51,182 nucleotides of DNA, taken from Candidatus Thermochlorobacteriaceae bacterium. Its GTDB lineage: Bacteria > Bacteroidota > Chlorobiia > Chlorobiales > Thermochlorobacteraceae. This document shows, piece by piece, positions 34,511 to 42,887 of this stretch (position 1 is its first letter; each line of letters opens with the position of its first letter). The DNA lies in assembly GCA_029263855.1 (NCBI GenBank), contig JAJUFC010000018.1, positions 1-51,182 of the forward strand, read 5' to 3'. The position numbers and the translations under genes are program-made. The notes beneath the pieces are model-generated. The model did no database searches. It saw only the letters and a program-made list of their open reading frames with translations, and had not been told where the DNA came from.

Positions 34511-37078
34511 TTAGAACTCCATTCTAATGCCGAGCCGAATCGAACGTCCATCGGAAATGCGGTTCGGATTGGCATCGACAAGTCGCGATGTGGCTTCTTC
34601 GCCGTCGTCGTCCCATCTGCCTGTCAAGGCATAAACGCGACGCACATTTCTTCTATCAAGCACATTGAACACTTGCAAATACACAACAGGACTAATCAAG
34701 TCGAACTTGAATTTTTTAGCGACGCGCAAATCGGTTTGAATGTCCCAACTCATGCGTTCCGAGTTCAAGGCTTCGGCAAGAACAGTGTAAGGACGACCTG
34801 AGCGCAGAATTCCTCTAAAGCTGAATGTGAAATCGGACGGGGCTTTGTAGGTGAGCAAACTTCCAAAACTGTGTGGAATGTCCCAATCGGCGCGGAAGGT
34901 CTGAAAGGGCACATCTTGTGTTTGCTGTTGCGCCGTGAGCGGACTCGATGTGCTGATTTCGGCAAGCGACCAAGTGTAGTTGAGCGTCATCGCCCAGTTG
35001 TCGCTCATTCGTTTTTCAAGCATCACTTCAACGCCTTTGGCGTTTCCAAAATCCACATTATCGAGCAGGAAATAATTTTCAGGCGTGGCATTGACGAAGC
35101 GGATTCCAATCAAATCGCTCATATCGCGGTAGTAAGCCGTGACGTTCAGCGTCCAATTCGGCGCAAGTTGAAGTTGCACGCCTGTTTCATATGTGATTGT
35201 TTTTTCGGGATTGGCGTTGGGATTGGAAATGCCTGGACCAGGGTCGCCCAAGTTCGGTCTGCCGCCATAGAACCCTCTGTCGTTGATGCCCGACATAAGT
35301 TCCATATAGCGAACATATTGATAGAAGTGTCCGTAAGCCAAATGAAACGCGGCTCGGTCAGAAATCGGATACGAAATGCCGAAGCGCGGGCTGAAACGAA
35401 TTTTCGGCGTTACATCAATCAACGGAGAGGCAATCGGGCGGGAAATATCTTGCAAATACTGCATGTTCGGATTCCACATTTCCATGCGAAGCCCGACGTT
35501 CATAATCATGCCGAGTTCGTCAAATTCCATCTTGTCTTGGATATACGCCGCGAACTCCATCGGCTTGCGTCGAACAAAGGCGATGTAATTCTCGAAGAGC
35601 CGCCCATTGATTTCTTGAACGCGACTGCCAGCGCTCTCCATTCGTCGGAAAATGTCGAGAAATCGAATCTCCCCCCCCGTTTTAAGTTGATGAACTTGAT
35701 TGACCTGCGCGATAAGGTTGAAGTTGCCTTGCCAAGTGGATTGCTCGTCGTTGTTATGGTCTTGACGCGCGCCGGAGTAGAAAAAGTCTTGCCTATCGAC
35801 TCTCGGTCCGAAAATGCCTCGAAACGATGGATCAGGATTGACGCCGAAAAAGAAATCCGTGTATTGATAAGAAAGCATCGCCTCGTAAAACGCGCTCGAC
35901 GAAAGCGTGTGAACGATTTTGAAAATCGCCCCGTAGTTGTTGGTCTCGCGAAAGGGAAGGCTGTAAGGCAAATAGCGATAATCGTGTCGGTAACCTGCGC
36001 CCCGAATGAACGATTGATAATAACTGGCGGAAAGTTTCAAGTTTTCAGAAGCGCGATAGGTGAGTTTGAGCATCGCGTTCCAATCGTCTTGCCAATCGGC
36101 AGGGACAGCCGTTCCGCCTTCCAAAGGCACGTTGCCGTTTGAGTTTCGCCATTGGTCAATTTCAAATCCAACGATATCGGGACGACCGTCCGTAGAACGA
36201 ACTTGTCCGTTCATTAAAAACGTGACCTTGCCATTCGTGAAAGGAACGGGTCCGCTGGCTGTGGCTTCATACTGAAACGTGTTGCGATCGAATTGAGCGA
36301 TGCCAAGTCTATCAGTGTAGCCGCGCACGTCGCCATCGTAGGTTTCGGGAGAGCCATCTTTGGTAACGACGTGAATCACGCCCGACATTTTGCCGCCGTA
36401 TTCGGCGTTGAACGTGCCGATGAGCGTTTTCATTTCTTGAATCGACGCGCCCGACGTGTTTTGAATGTAGCGCGAGCCGCCGTAGATGTCATCGCCGACC
36501 TTGACGCCATCAATCATAAACAGCGTTTCGTTTTCGCGCCCGCCGCGAATATGAAGTCCGTCCGACGGTGCGCCCGACACATAGCCGCCCGGCTCACCCG
36601 CCACAGGATTAACGCTCGCCAACGTGGAGATGATTTGGTTCATCGTTTCCACAGGGGCGTTGACGATTTGTTGCGCGTCAATCGTTTGCTGAACGGAGGT
36701 TAAATCTTTCTGAATCGGAGGACGCTCGGCGACGATGACGACTTCCGTCGTTTGCGTCGCCGCGTCTTGCATCTTGAAGTCAAGCCGCGTCGTCAGGTCG
36801 ACTTGCACGACGACTTTCGACTTCGATAACTTTGCATATCCGACATAACTAGCTGAAACCGTGTATTCGCCCGGCGGCACGTTGAGAATGAAGTAATCGC
36901 CATCGAGGTTGCTAATTGCGCCCAACTTCGTGCCTTCAATTTTAATCGAGACGCCTACCAAAGGCTCATTGGTTTTGGCATCAACGACACGTCCGGAAAT
37001 CTTTCCCGTTGTGCCTGCAAGGGCAGAGAAAGCATGGAAGGTCAGTATCAAAAGGGCGAAAAGCCGTCTCATTATCAT
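34511..37078 (-). CDS. TonB-dependent outer-membrane receptor with N-terminal carboxypeptidase-regulatory-like domain
   Basis: This is an outer-membrane transporter that imports large substrates using TonB energy. After the signal peptide (MRRLFALLILTFHAFSALAG) comes an 80-residue carboxypeptidase-D regulatory-like domain (GKISGRVVDAKTNEPLVGVSI). The plug follows (APSDGLHIRGGRENETLFMIDGVKVGDD, VIHVVTKDG), then a barrel of about 590 residues rich in aromatic strands and ending IRLGIRMEF. ATG codons at 37078 and 37072 are both plausible starts; the frame also opens with TTG at 37090. It is not the SusC pattern in strict form and no SusD gene is adjacent. It starts 68 bases after uidA and heads the block of envelope genes, implying uptake of uronate-containing oligosaccharides or a glucuronide. 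Confidence 0.9.
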   Translation of the reverse strand: MIMRRLFALLILTFHAFSALAGTTGKISGRVVDAKTNEPLVGVSIKIEGTKLGAISNLDGDYFILNVPPGEYTVSASYVGYAKLSKSKVVVQVDLTTRLDFKMQDAATQTTEVVIVAERPPIQKDLTSVQQTIDAQQIVNAPVETMNQIISTLASVNPVAGEPGGYVSGAPSDGLHIRGGRENETLFMIDGVKVGDDIYGGSRYIQNTSGASIQEMKTLIGTFNAEYGGKMSGVIHVVTKDGSPETYDGDVRGYTDRLGIAQFDRNTFQYEATASGPVPFTNGKVTFLMNGQVRSTDGRPDIVGFEIDQWRNSNGNVPLEGGTAVPADWQDDWNAMLKLTYRASENLKLSASYYQSFIRGAGYRHDYRYLPYSLPFRETNNYGAIFKIVHTLSSSAFYEAMLSYQYTDFFFGVNPDPSFRGIFGPRVDRQDFFYSGARQDHNNDEQSTWQGNFNLIAQVNQVHQLKTGGEIRFLDIFRRMESAGSRVQEINGRLFENYIAFVRRKPMEFAAYIQDKMEFDELGMIMNVGLRMEMWNPNMQYLQDISRPIASPLIDVTPKIRFSPRFGISYPISDRAAFHLAYGHFYQYVRYMELMSGINDRGFYGGRPNLGDPGPGISNPNANPEKTITYETGVQLQLAPNWTLNVTAYYRDMSDLIGIRFVNATPENYFLLDNVDFGNAKGVEVMLEKRMSDNWAMTLNYTWSLAEISTSSPLTAQQQTQDVPFQTFRADWDIPHSFGSLLTYKAPSDFTFSFRGILRSGRPYTVLAEALNSERMSWDIQTDLRVAKKFKFDLISPVVYLQVFNVLDRRNVRRVYALTGRWDDDGEEATSRLVDANPNRISDGRSIRLGIRMEF

Positions 37079-37097
37079 ATTCAGATACAATTCAGGT

Positions 37098-37122
37098 TAA
37101 ATGTTGATAGCAAAAACATTTA
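37098..37122. repeat. 8-bp inverted repeat between uidA and the receptor gene
   Basis: TAAATGTT (37098-37105) and AACATTTA (37115-37122) are perfect complements around a 9-base spacer. The element is only 20 bases from the receptor start and 25 bases from the uidA stop. It may be an operator for a separate promoter or an mRNA hairpin. It lacks the T-tract of a terminator on the minus strand. Confidence 0.4.
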
Positions 37123-37146
37123 GCAGAGCGAGCAAATCCTCTTCAA

Positions 37147-38976
37147 TCAAGGTGAAATCTGGTGCTTCTCACGGTGAGCGTCGTGCTTCTCTTTGAGCAA
37201 TGTATTCGCGCTATTTTTTTGTTGCCATAATTCTTTGAGCGTAAAAGCCGCCAACTTTGGCTCTCGTGTGCGCGTAAAAACGCCTTTCAAATTCATGACC
37301 ACGCGGCGATGATGTTGCGGTGTTCGGAAATCGGCGAAGTTCCAAACGTGCTCGCCAATCGTGTAAGGCTTTGATTCAATAACTTGACAGTATCGGCGAA
37401 TAAGATTGGATTGATACTCTTCGGTAAAAAGTTGGTCGGTGGTCGAGTGAAAGCCTGCGATGGTATCGGCACCGAATTCAGTGAAGAGTATGGGCTTGCC
37501 GTAAAGTCGGGCGATTTCATCGAGCTCTTCTGATAGCCGTTGTGTTGCAAGGTCTAACTGCGCAGGATTTTCATACCATCCGTAGTAGCGGTTGAGCGAA
37601 ATAAAGTCAACGAACTTGAGCGCGGGGTCTTGATGTGTGGCGCGTTGGACGTGGGCGATGGTTATCGGGCGTGTTTGGTCGAGTTGGCGAGCAAACTCCG
37701 TCAAGTCTTTCCAATATGCCTCGCCGCGCCCGTCGTGATATTCCGATTCTCCTAAGTAGCTCGGCTCGTTAGAAATTGACCAAGCAATCACGGACGGGTG
37801 ATTGAAATCCCGCGAAAACAGTTGCTCCAAAAAGGCTTTGTGATTGAGAAGCGATGTCGTGCTGGTTTTTCGGAAATCGCGACTGATGTCGGCAACTTCA
37901 CTGATGACGAGAATCCCATGCTTATCGGCAAAATCGAGCCATTCTTCGGCGTAAGGATAGTGCGAGGTTCGGAACGAATTGGCATTTATCCATTTCATCA
38001 ACCCGAAATCTTTGACGATTTGCGGAAGGTTGAGTCCGCGCCCGTGTATCGGAGCGTCTTCGTGTTTGCCGAATCCTTTTAAGAACACACGCTTTCCATT
38101 CAGGAGTAATTGATTGTTTTCAATCTTGACCTCGCGTATGCCAATCAAAAGTTCATAATCATCGATGATTTCATCGCCTCTCAAAAGTTCAGCGCGAAGT
38201 GTGTAGCAGTGGGGCGTTTCACAAGACCAAGCAAGGCAGTTTGGAATGACAAGGTTTGACGCAACAGTGCCGTTCTCCATCGGAACCTGCACAACGACTT
38301 CACCGATGCTGAAGCGTGCGACAAGCGATTCGCTTTGAGAGGCAGTGGCAAAAATGCTCACGCCTCCGTCGCTTGAAGTCAATAAATGCGTTTGAACTTT
38401 GATTGATGTAAAGTGCGATACATCGGTCGCAACCAAATACACCGGGCGTTGAATGCCGCCGAACGGAAAGAAATCAAATCGGGCGGGCGGGAAAGTTTCA
38501 TCACGAACACGATTTTCAAGAACATAATCGCGCTGTGAAATCCCTTGTGGAACGCTCTCGTCTGAGAGTTCATTACAAACTCGAATCGTTAAACGCACTT
38601 TCTCGCCTGCTTTCACGAACGGCGTCAGATTTAATTCAAATGGCAAAAAGCCAAATACTTGCTCGCCCACAAAGCAACCATTCACCCATACTTTCGCACC
38701 AAAATCTACCGAACCGATGTAGAGACGAATTGACTTGCCTTCAAATGTCTTTGGAATCACAAACTCCTTTTCATACCATGCCGCGCCCACATAATTCATC
38801 AAGCCTGCTTCAGCAAGTTGTTCATTCCAACTGCCCGGAACGGCAATATCCATAATAGACGAGAAGCCATTTTCCCAATGCTCTCTCTCCCCATTGTTTT
38901 CGCGGTCTATCTTAAACTTCCAGAATCCGGAACAGTCTATAACCGCTCGCGTCGAGGTTGTGTTTGGTTTTAGCAT
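37147..38976 (-). CDS. uidA: Beta-glucuronidase (GH2), cytoplasmic
   Basis: It releases D-glucuronate from beta-glucuronides inside the cell. The 609 residues match UidA (603 in E. coli) without a signal peptide. The GH2 sandwich (WKFKIDRENNGE, VPGSWNEQ), the Ig-like domain and the TIM barrel are present. The acid/base is E404 (AWSISNEPS) and the nucleophile E500 (FTEFGADT). The carboxylate-recognition pair N562/K564 of the N-x-K motif is present (VMNLKGVFTR), as is GEHVWNFADF at 541-550, which together support a true glucuronidase over a galactosidase. An operator-like site sits six bases before the ATG (38983-39000). It is the first gene of the minus-strand locus and is followed by the receptor gene. 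Confidence 0.93.
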   Translation of the reverse strand: MLKPNTTSTRAVIDCSGFWKFKIDRENNGEREHWENGFSSIMDIAVPGSWNEQLAEAGLMNYVGAAWYEKEFVIPKTFEGKSIRLYIGSVDFGAKVWVNGCFVGEQVFGFLPFELNLTPFVKAGEKVRLTIRVCNELSDESVPQGISQRDYVLENRVRDETFPPARFDFFPFGGIQRPVYLVATDVSHFTSIKVQTHLLTSSDGGVSIFATASQSESLVARFSIGEVVVQVPMENGTVASNLVIPNCLAWSCETPHCYTLRAELLRGDEIIDDYELLIGIREVKIENNQLLLNGKRVFLKGFGKHEDAPIHGRGLNLPQIVKDFGLMKWINANSFRTSHYPYAEEWLDFADKHGILVISEVADISRDFRKTSTTSLLNHKAFLEQLFSRDFNHPSVIAWSISNEPSYLGESEYHDGRGEAYWKDLTEFARQLDQTRPITIAHVQRATHQDPALKFVDFISLNRYYGWYENPAQLDLATQRLSEELDEIARLYGKPILFTEFGADTIAGFHSTTDQLFTEEYQSNLIRRYCQVIESKPYTIGEHVWNFADFRTPQHHRRVVMNLKGVFTRTREPKLAAFTLKELWQQKNSANTLLKEKHDAHREKHQISP

Positions 38977-38982
38977 TAATAT

Positions 38983-39000
38983 ATTAGGTATACTAAGTTG
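38983..39000 (-). promoter_or_regulatory. Operator-like site before uidA, twin of 40283-40300
   Basis: The plus strand reads ATTAGGTATACTAAGTTG. Its core GGTATACTAA recurs on the minus strand before the regulator gene (ACTTGGTATACTAACTTG). The near-palindrome around GTATAC suits a dimeric GntR-type wing-helix protein. It lies six bases from the uidA ATG, so a bound repressor would block translation start or promoter clearance. I saw only these two copies in the window. Confidence 0.6.
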
Positions 39001-39165
39001 AAAGACATAAAGACGACAAAGCCGTCGAATCGTTTTGAAAAATTGTGATTTTTATGATGAAAGAAGGGCAAAGATGAGATGAGCTCGGTGTGCTTTGCTC
39101 CTCTATTGTCAAATCAAAATGTTAAACAACAACGCTATGGCTTGGAAGGGCACATAGCAAGAAAT

Positions 39166-40275
39166 TTATGCAACAGACTTGTGGCGTTTTTGACCACAAG
39201 ATTCACGAACGACAAGCGAAGGTGACAAAATGGTTTTCACACTTGGCGTTTTGCCTTCAATGCGTTCAATCAAAATTTCAACCGCCGTTGCGCCGATTTC
39301 TTCCGTCGGTTGGTGAACCGTTGTGAGCGGAACATCAGCGTATTGAGCGCGCTCAATGTCGTCAAAGCCAACAAGCGCAATATCACGAGGAATTTGCAAG
39401 TCGCTATCGCTCAAGCCTTTCATCACGCCTAAGGCGACCATGTCGCTATAAATGAAAAGTGCGTCAGGCTTTTTCGTTAATCGTGCAATTTTTTTTCCGG
39501 TCTCATAGCCAGCATCAAACCGATTCTTCTTGTCGTCAATCTCAAAAATTAGGTCTTTCTTAAAACGTCGTCCGTAATCGTTCAGCGCGCGTTCATATCC
39601 TTTTTGGCGAAGTTTTGAAAGCAAATTATGCTTGCCGCCCGTTACATAGCCGATATGCTTGTAATCAAAATTGAGCAAGTGTTCGGTCGCTAAATAAGCA
39701 CCCTGCTCGTGGTCAGTGCCGACATACCAAAAATCAGGTTCGTGGATATAGGACACCATCAAATACGGAAACCCTGATTGATGCAAGCGTTTGATTTCGT
39801 CAGTTGCGCGATAAGTCTGCGAAAGCGAGGCAATAATCATGCCATCTACGCCCATCGCTTCAAAGCGAGAAATCAACGTTTCCTCTTTGTCTATCCTTCC
39901 GATGGAACTGGAAAGAAACAAATTGTAACCGAGCGAGTCGGCTTTCTTTTCAGCACCATGTGCAATCAAGGAAAAGAACGGGTTTGTTAAATCTCTAAGA
40001 ACAAGCCCGACTGTTTTTTGTCGGCTTAAACTCGTGGCGACCGATTTTCTTGCAACGAAAGTGCCTTTACCGACGCGGCTGTAGAGGTAGCCTTCTTTAA
40101 TCAAATCGGAAAGAGCCTTCTTGACCGTGATAACACTAACCTGATACTGTGCGGTCAAATCGCTGTGCGAACCTATCGCATCGCCGACTTTTAACTTGCC
40201 GCTTTTAATCTTCGCTTTTATCTCCTCTGCAATTTGCTGATAGAGCGGCATTGGGTTTTTGATGTCAATCGCCAT
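39166..40275 (-). CDS. Transcriptional regulator with GntR DNA-binding and LacI-type effector domains (AraR-like architecture)
   Basis: Residues about 1-75 are a GntR winged helix (MPLYQQIAEEIKAKIKSGKLKVGDAI, then SVITVKKALSDLIKEGYLYSRVGKGTFVA). From about 85 the protein is a LacI/PBP-type sugar sensor (KTVGLVLRDLTNPFFSLIAHGAEKKADSLGYNLFL, VDGMIIAS, GYVTGG, DALFIYSDMVALGVMKGL, IALVGFDDIE, LTTVHQP). This combination is known from AraR and relatives, which repress sugar genes until a sugar binds. The start at 40275 places the GntR domain at the N-terminus; the frame is open to 40326, but that would run over the operator-like site. A matching site is just before uidA, so autoregulation and control of the uronate locus are likely. 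The effector is unknown; glucuronate or a related sugar acid is a guess. Confidence 0.9.
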   Translation of the reverse strand: MAIDIKNPMPLYQQIAEEIKAKIKSGKLKVGDAIGSHSDLTAQYQVSVITVKKALSDLIKEGYLYSRVGKGTFVARKSVATSLSRQKTVGLVLRDLTNPFFSLIAHGAEKKADSLGYNLFLSSSIGRIDKEETLISRFEAMGVDGMIIASLSQTYRATDEIKRLHQSGFPYLMVSYIHEPDFWYVGTDHEQGAYLATEHLLNFDYKHIGYVTGGKHNLLSKLRQKGYERALNDYGRRFKKDLIFEIDDKKNRFDAGYETGKKIARLTKKPDALFIYSDMVALGVMKGLSDSDLQIPRDIALVGFDDIERAQYADVPLTTVHQPTEEIGATAVEILIERIEGKTPSVKTILSPSLVVRESCGQKRHKSVA

Positions 40276-40282
40276 TTGTTTC

Positions 40283-40300
40283 CAAGTTAGTATACCAAGT
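40283..40300 (-). promoter_or_regulatory. Operator-like site before the GntR/LacI regulator gene
   Basis: The plus strand is CAAGTTAGTATACCAAGT; its complement ACTTGGTATACTAACTTG shares GGTATACTAA and the flanking TTG with the site before uidA. It lies 7 bases from the regulator ATG, almost the same distance as at uidA. It is also 131 bases upstream of the divergent GH16 gene, so one regulator may control both directions. Confidence 0.6.
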
Positions 40301-40431
40301 ATAAAAACTGTGATTGTTTCATGCAAGCAAAATCAAAAAATTTTTTTTGGCTTGAAGTGCGGCGAAGGAATGAAATGAAATTCACAATGAATCTGTTGTA
40401 TTTTGTCAATCAATTCATAAATAAATCTACA

Positions 40432-41517
40432 ATGAAGAAGTATCTACTGATTTCGCTGTTGTGTCTGTCAAGTTCGCTCTATGCGCAAGAGTGGCAATTA
40501 GTGTGGTCTGATGAATTCAATGGTTCAGGACTCGATACCTCCAAGTGGTCGTATCAAATCGGAACGGGAACGCCGCTGATTGGCTGGGGAAATAACGAAC
40601 TGCAATACTACACGAACCGCCCTACGAATGTCGATGTCTTCAATGGAAATTTATGGATTGTAGCGCAACGCGAGAACTTCGGCGGCATGCAATACACATC
40701 GGCGCGAATCCGCACAAAGAACAAAGGCGATTGGCGATACGGAAAAATTGAAATGCGCGCCAAATTGCCAACAGGCAGAGGATTGTGGCCCGCCTTTTGG
40801 ATGCTTCCAACTGATGAAGTCTTCGGCGGCTGGCCACGAAGCGGCGAAATTGACATCATGGAACTCGTGGGGCACGAACCCAATCGCGTTCACGGCACAA
40901 TTCACTTCGGAAATCCGTGGCCTCAAAATCAATGGCAAGGGACTGCCTTTACGCTCCCGCAAGGCACATTCAACGACGACTTTCACACTTTTTGGGTTGA
41001 ATGGCGAGAAAATGAAATCAAGTGGTTTGTCGATTCAACGCTGTATTTCGTCCGCGTGCCGTCGCATTTGGGCGCGTTCAACTGGCCCTTCAACGAGCGA
41101 TTTCACATCATCTTGAACGTAGCGGTCGGCGGAAATTGGCCTGGCAGTCCAAACGCCTCAACGGTTTTCCCGCAAGCGATGGTTGTGGATTATGTTCGCG
41201 TTTATCAACGCTCGCCACTTTCAGCACCAACTGATGCGCAAAAGCCATCGCAATTCGTGCTCGAGCAGAACTATCCCAATCCGTTCAATCCAACAACAAT
41301 GATTACGTATCAACTATCGGCGACAAGCGATGTTAAATTGGAAGTCTTCGATGTGCTTGGCAAAAAAGTGGCGACGCTGGTCAATACAAGGCAATCGGCG
41401 GGCAGTTATTCCGTCAACTTTAATTCAGCGCAATACAATCTTGCCAGTGGTGTATATTTCTACAAATTGAGCGCGGGAAACTTCACGCAAACGCGCAAAA
41501 TGATTTTAACGAAGTAA
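40432..41517 (+). CDS. T9SS-secreted GH16 beta-glucanase (laminarinase-like)
   Basis: Family 16 enzymes cleave beta-1,3 or mixed beta-1,3/1,4-glucans and some galactans. The start at 40432 gives a clean signal peptide (MKKYLLISLLCLSSSLYAQ). The jelly-roll domain (residues about 20-265) contains WSDEFNGSGLD, ARIRTKNKGDWRYGKIEMRAK and the catalytic EIDIME motif (139-144: nucleophile E139, helper D141, acid/base E144). The extra methionine in EIDIME is the laminarinase and agarase pattern. The final about 80 residues are a T9SS sorting domain (YPNPFNPTTMITYQL to RKMILTK), so the enzyme is exported to the cell surface. It is divergent from the GntR/LacI regulator and 4 bases before a Uma2-type gene. 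Confidence 0.92.
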   Translation: MKKYLLISLLCLSSSLYAQEWQLVWSDEFNGSGLDTSKWSYQIGTGTPLIGWGNNELQYYTNRPTNVDVFNGNLWIVAQRENFGGMQYTSARIRTKNKGDWRYGKIEMRAKLPTGRGLWPAFWMLPTDEVFGGWPRSGEIDIMELVGHEPNRVHGTIHFGNPWPQNQWQGTAFTLPQGTFNDDFHTFWVEWRENEIKWFVDSTLYFVRVPSHLGAFNWPFNERFHIILNVAVGGNWPGSPNASTVFPQAMVVDYVRVYQRSPLSAPTDAQKPSQFVLEQNYPNPFNPTTMITYQLSATSDVKLEVFDVLGKKVATLVNTRQSAGSYSVNFNSAQYNLASGVYFYKLSAGNFTQTRKMILTK

Positions 41518-41521
41518 AACG

Positions 41522-42103
41522 ATGACGCACTATTTCACGCTCGCCGTCGCTTCGCCGAAGCCGAAGGAGAAACAATTCACCATTCGAGATTTAGACCGAA
41601 TTCAGAAGCAGACGGGCAAAAATTTTTATCTCATCAAGGGAAAACTGATTGAAGTTGTGCCTGCAAGCCTCCATCACGGAATCATTGCGCAAACCGTCGC
41701 AAGAATTTTGAGCAATTACGCGCACGAAAACGATTTAGGCTTTTGCGTTGCGGCGGAAACGGGATTCAAACTCCCGATTCCGAACACGGTCATCGCGCCC
41801 GACTTCGGCTTTATCGCCAAAGAGCGATTGCCGAAAGATTACAAGCGCAAAGGCTACGGAAGCGTTATGCCTGATTTCGTCGTTGAAGTCAAAAGCCCGA
41901 ATGATTCCGTAACGAAAGCGCTCGCCAAAATCAACCTCTGGCTCGAATCGGGCGTGAAATTGGCTTGGCTCATCAATCCTGAAACACAGACCATCACGGC
42001 GTTCTCCCAAAACGAAGTAACGCACTACAAAGGCGACGATGTTATTTCCGCCGAACCTATCCTCAAAAAATTCCGCAAAAAAACTTCTGACTTTTTCAAA
42101 TGA
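41522..42103 (+). CDS. Uma2-family putative restriction-endonuclease-fold protein (DUF820)
   Basis: The 193-residue protein matches the Uma2 family, whose members have a PD-(D/E)xK nuclease fold. Visible landmarks are the N-terminal YFTLAVASPKPKEKQFTIRDL, HHGIIAQTVARIL, the metal-binding APDFGFIAKERL, and PDFVVEVKSPND with its E-V-K triad, followed by KINLWLESGVKLAWLINPETQTI. The biological role of the family is not established, though many copies occur in cyanobacteria and Chlorobi-like genomes. It starts 4 bases after the GH16 stop and overlaps the next gene by four bases (ATGA), so it is co-transcribed with both. No signal peptide is present. Confidence 0.85.
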   Translation: MTHYFTLAVASPKPKEKQFTIRDLDRIQKQTGKNFYLIKGKLIEVVPASLHHGIIAQTVARILSNYAHENDLGFCVAAETGFKLPIPNTVIAPDFGFIAKERLPKDYKRKGYGSVMPDFVVEVKSPNDSVTKALAKINLWLESGVKLAWLINPETQTITAFSQNEVTHYKGDDVISAEPILKKFRKKTSDFFK

Positions 42104-42852
42104 ACGCACTTCGAGAGCGGGTCGCTCTAATTACAGGCTCTTCGCGCGGCATTGGCAAAGCAACCGCTATGCGTTTGGCGCGCGAAGGGGTTTCCATCGC
42201 AATCAATTACCTCAAAAATCAAACAGAAGCGGAAAAGACGGTCGCCGAATTGAAGGCGGCAGGCGTTGAAGCCATCGCCGTTCAAGCCGATACCAGCAAG
42301 CCCGACGACATCAAGCGGCTCTTCGCCGAAGTTAAAAATCATTTCAATCGTTTAGATATTTTTGTGAGCAACGCCGCTAAGGGCGTCTTTGGCTCGATTC
42401 TTCGCATTGGTTCAAACGGATTTGATTTAACGATGTCAACCGGTCCGAGAGCCTTACTTTTAGGCGCGCAAGAAGCGACAAAACTCTTTGGCGAAAAGGG
42501 CGGCGTGATTGTGGCGGTTTCAAGCATTGGCAATATCCGTTGTTTGGAAGGCTATTCAGCAATGGGCGCGGCAAAAGCGGCGTTAGAAACGATTGTTCGC
42601 TACCTTGCGGCGGAATTAGGTGCGAAGAAAATTCGCGTCAATGCCGTTTCGGGTGGCGCAATCGATACCGAAGCCCTGAACGATTTCAAAAATCAAGACG
42701 AGATGAAAAAAGAGTGGATTGCGCGAACCCCGCTCGGCAGATTGGGAACTGCCGAAGACATCGCCGACATCATCGCCTTTCTTTGCTCCGACCAATCGCG
42801 ATGGATTCACGGACAAACCATCATCGCCGATGGCGGAGGCACACTGCGATAA
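42100..42852 (+). CDS. fabL: SDR-family enoyl-[acyl-carrier-protein] reductase, FabL-like
   Basis: The 250 residues form a classical short-chain dehydrogenase: NAD(P) site TGSSRGIGKA (12-21), NAA at 91-93, and catalytic Y152 and K159 in YSAMGAAK, the same spacing as Y151/K158 of Bacillus FabL. FabL-specific stretches match closely: NHFNRLDIFVSNAAKGV, GAQEATKLF, SSIGNIRCLEGYS, RYLAAELGAKKIRVNAVSGGAIDT and RGQTII-type GQTIIADGGG. FabL reduces enoyl-ACP in fatty-acid synthesis. A different SDR substrate, such as a FabG-type ketoacyl chain or a sugar, cannot be excluded without assay. It is translationally coupled to the Uma2-type gene by an ATGA overlap, an odd pairing. Confidence 0.75.
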   Translation: MNALRERVALITGSSRGIGKATAMRLAREGVSIAINYLKNQTEAEKTVAELKAAGVEAIAVQADTSKPDDIKRLFAEVKNHFNRLDIFVSNAAKGVFGSILRIGSNGFDLTMSTGPRALLLGAQEATKLFGEKGGVIVAVSSIGNIRCLEGYSAMGAAKAALETIVRYLAAELGAKKIRVNAVSGGAIDTEALNDFKNQDEMKKEWIARTPLGRLGTAEDIADIIAFLCSDQSRWIHGQTIIADGGGTLR

Positions 42853-42887
42853 AAATAAATTTTAATAACGATTGAACTAACACGTAG

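Noticed and set aside
34871-36142. Long plus-strand frame (423 codons) opposite the TonB receptor gene
   Set aside because: It is antisense to a clear receptor, rich in R, H, V and E with no family likeness or signal. Such shadows occur across this whole region because of codon bias.
39134-39158. GCTATG/CATAGC hairpin after the regulator stop
   Set aside because: Only a 6-bp stem with a 13-base loop and no T-tract on the minus strand, so it is not a convincing terminator.
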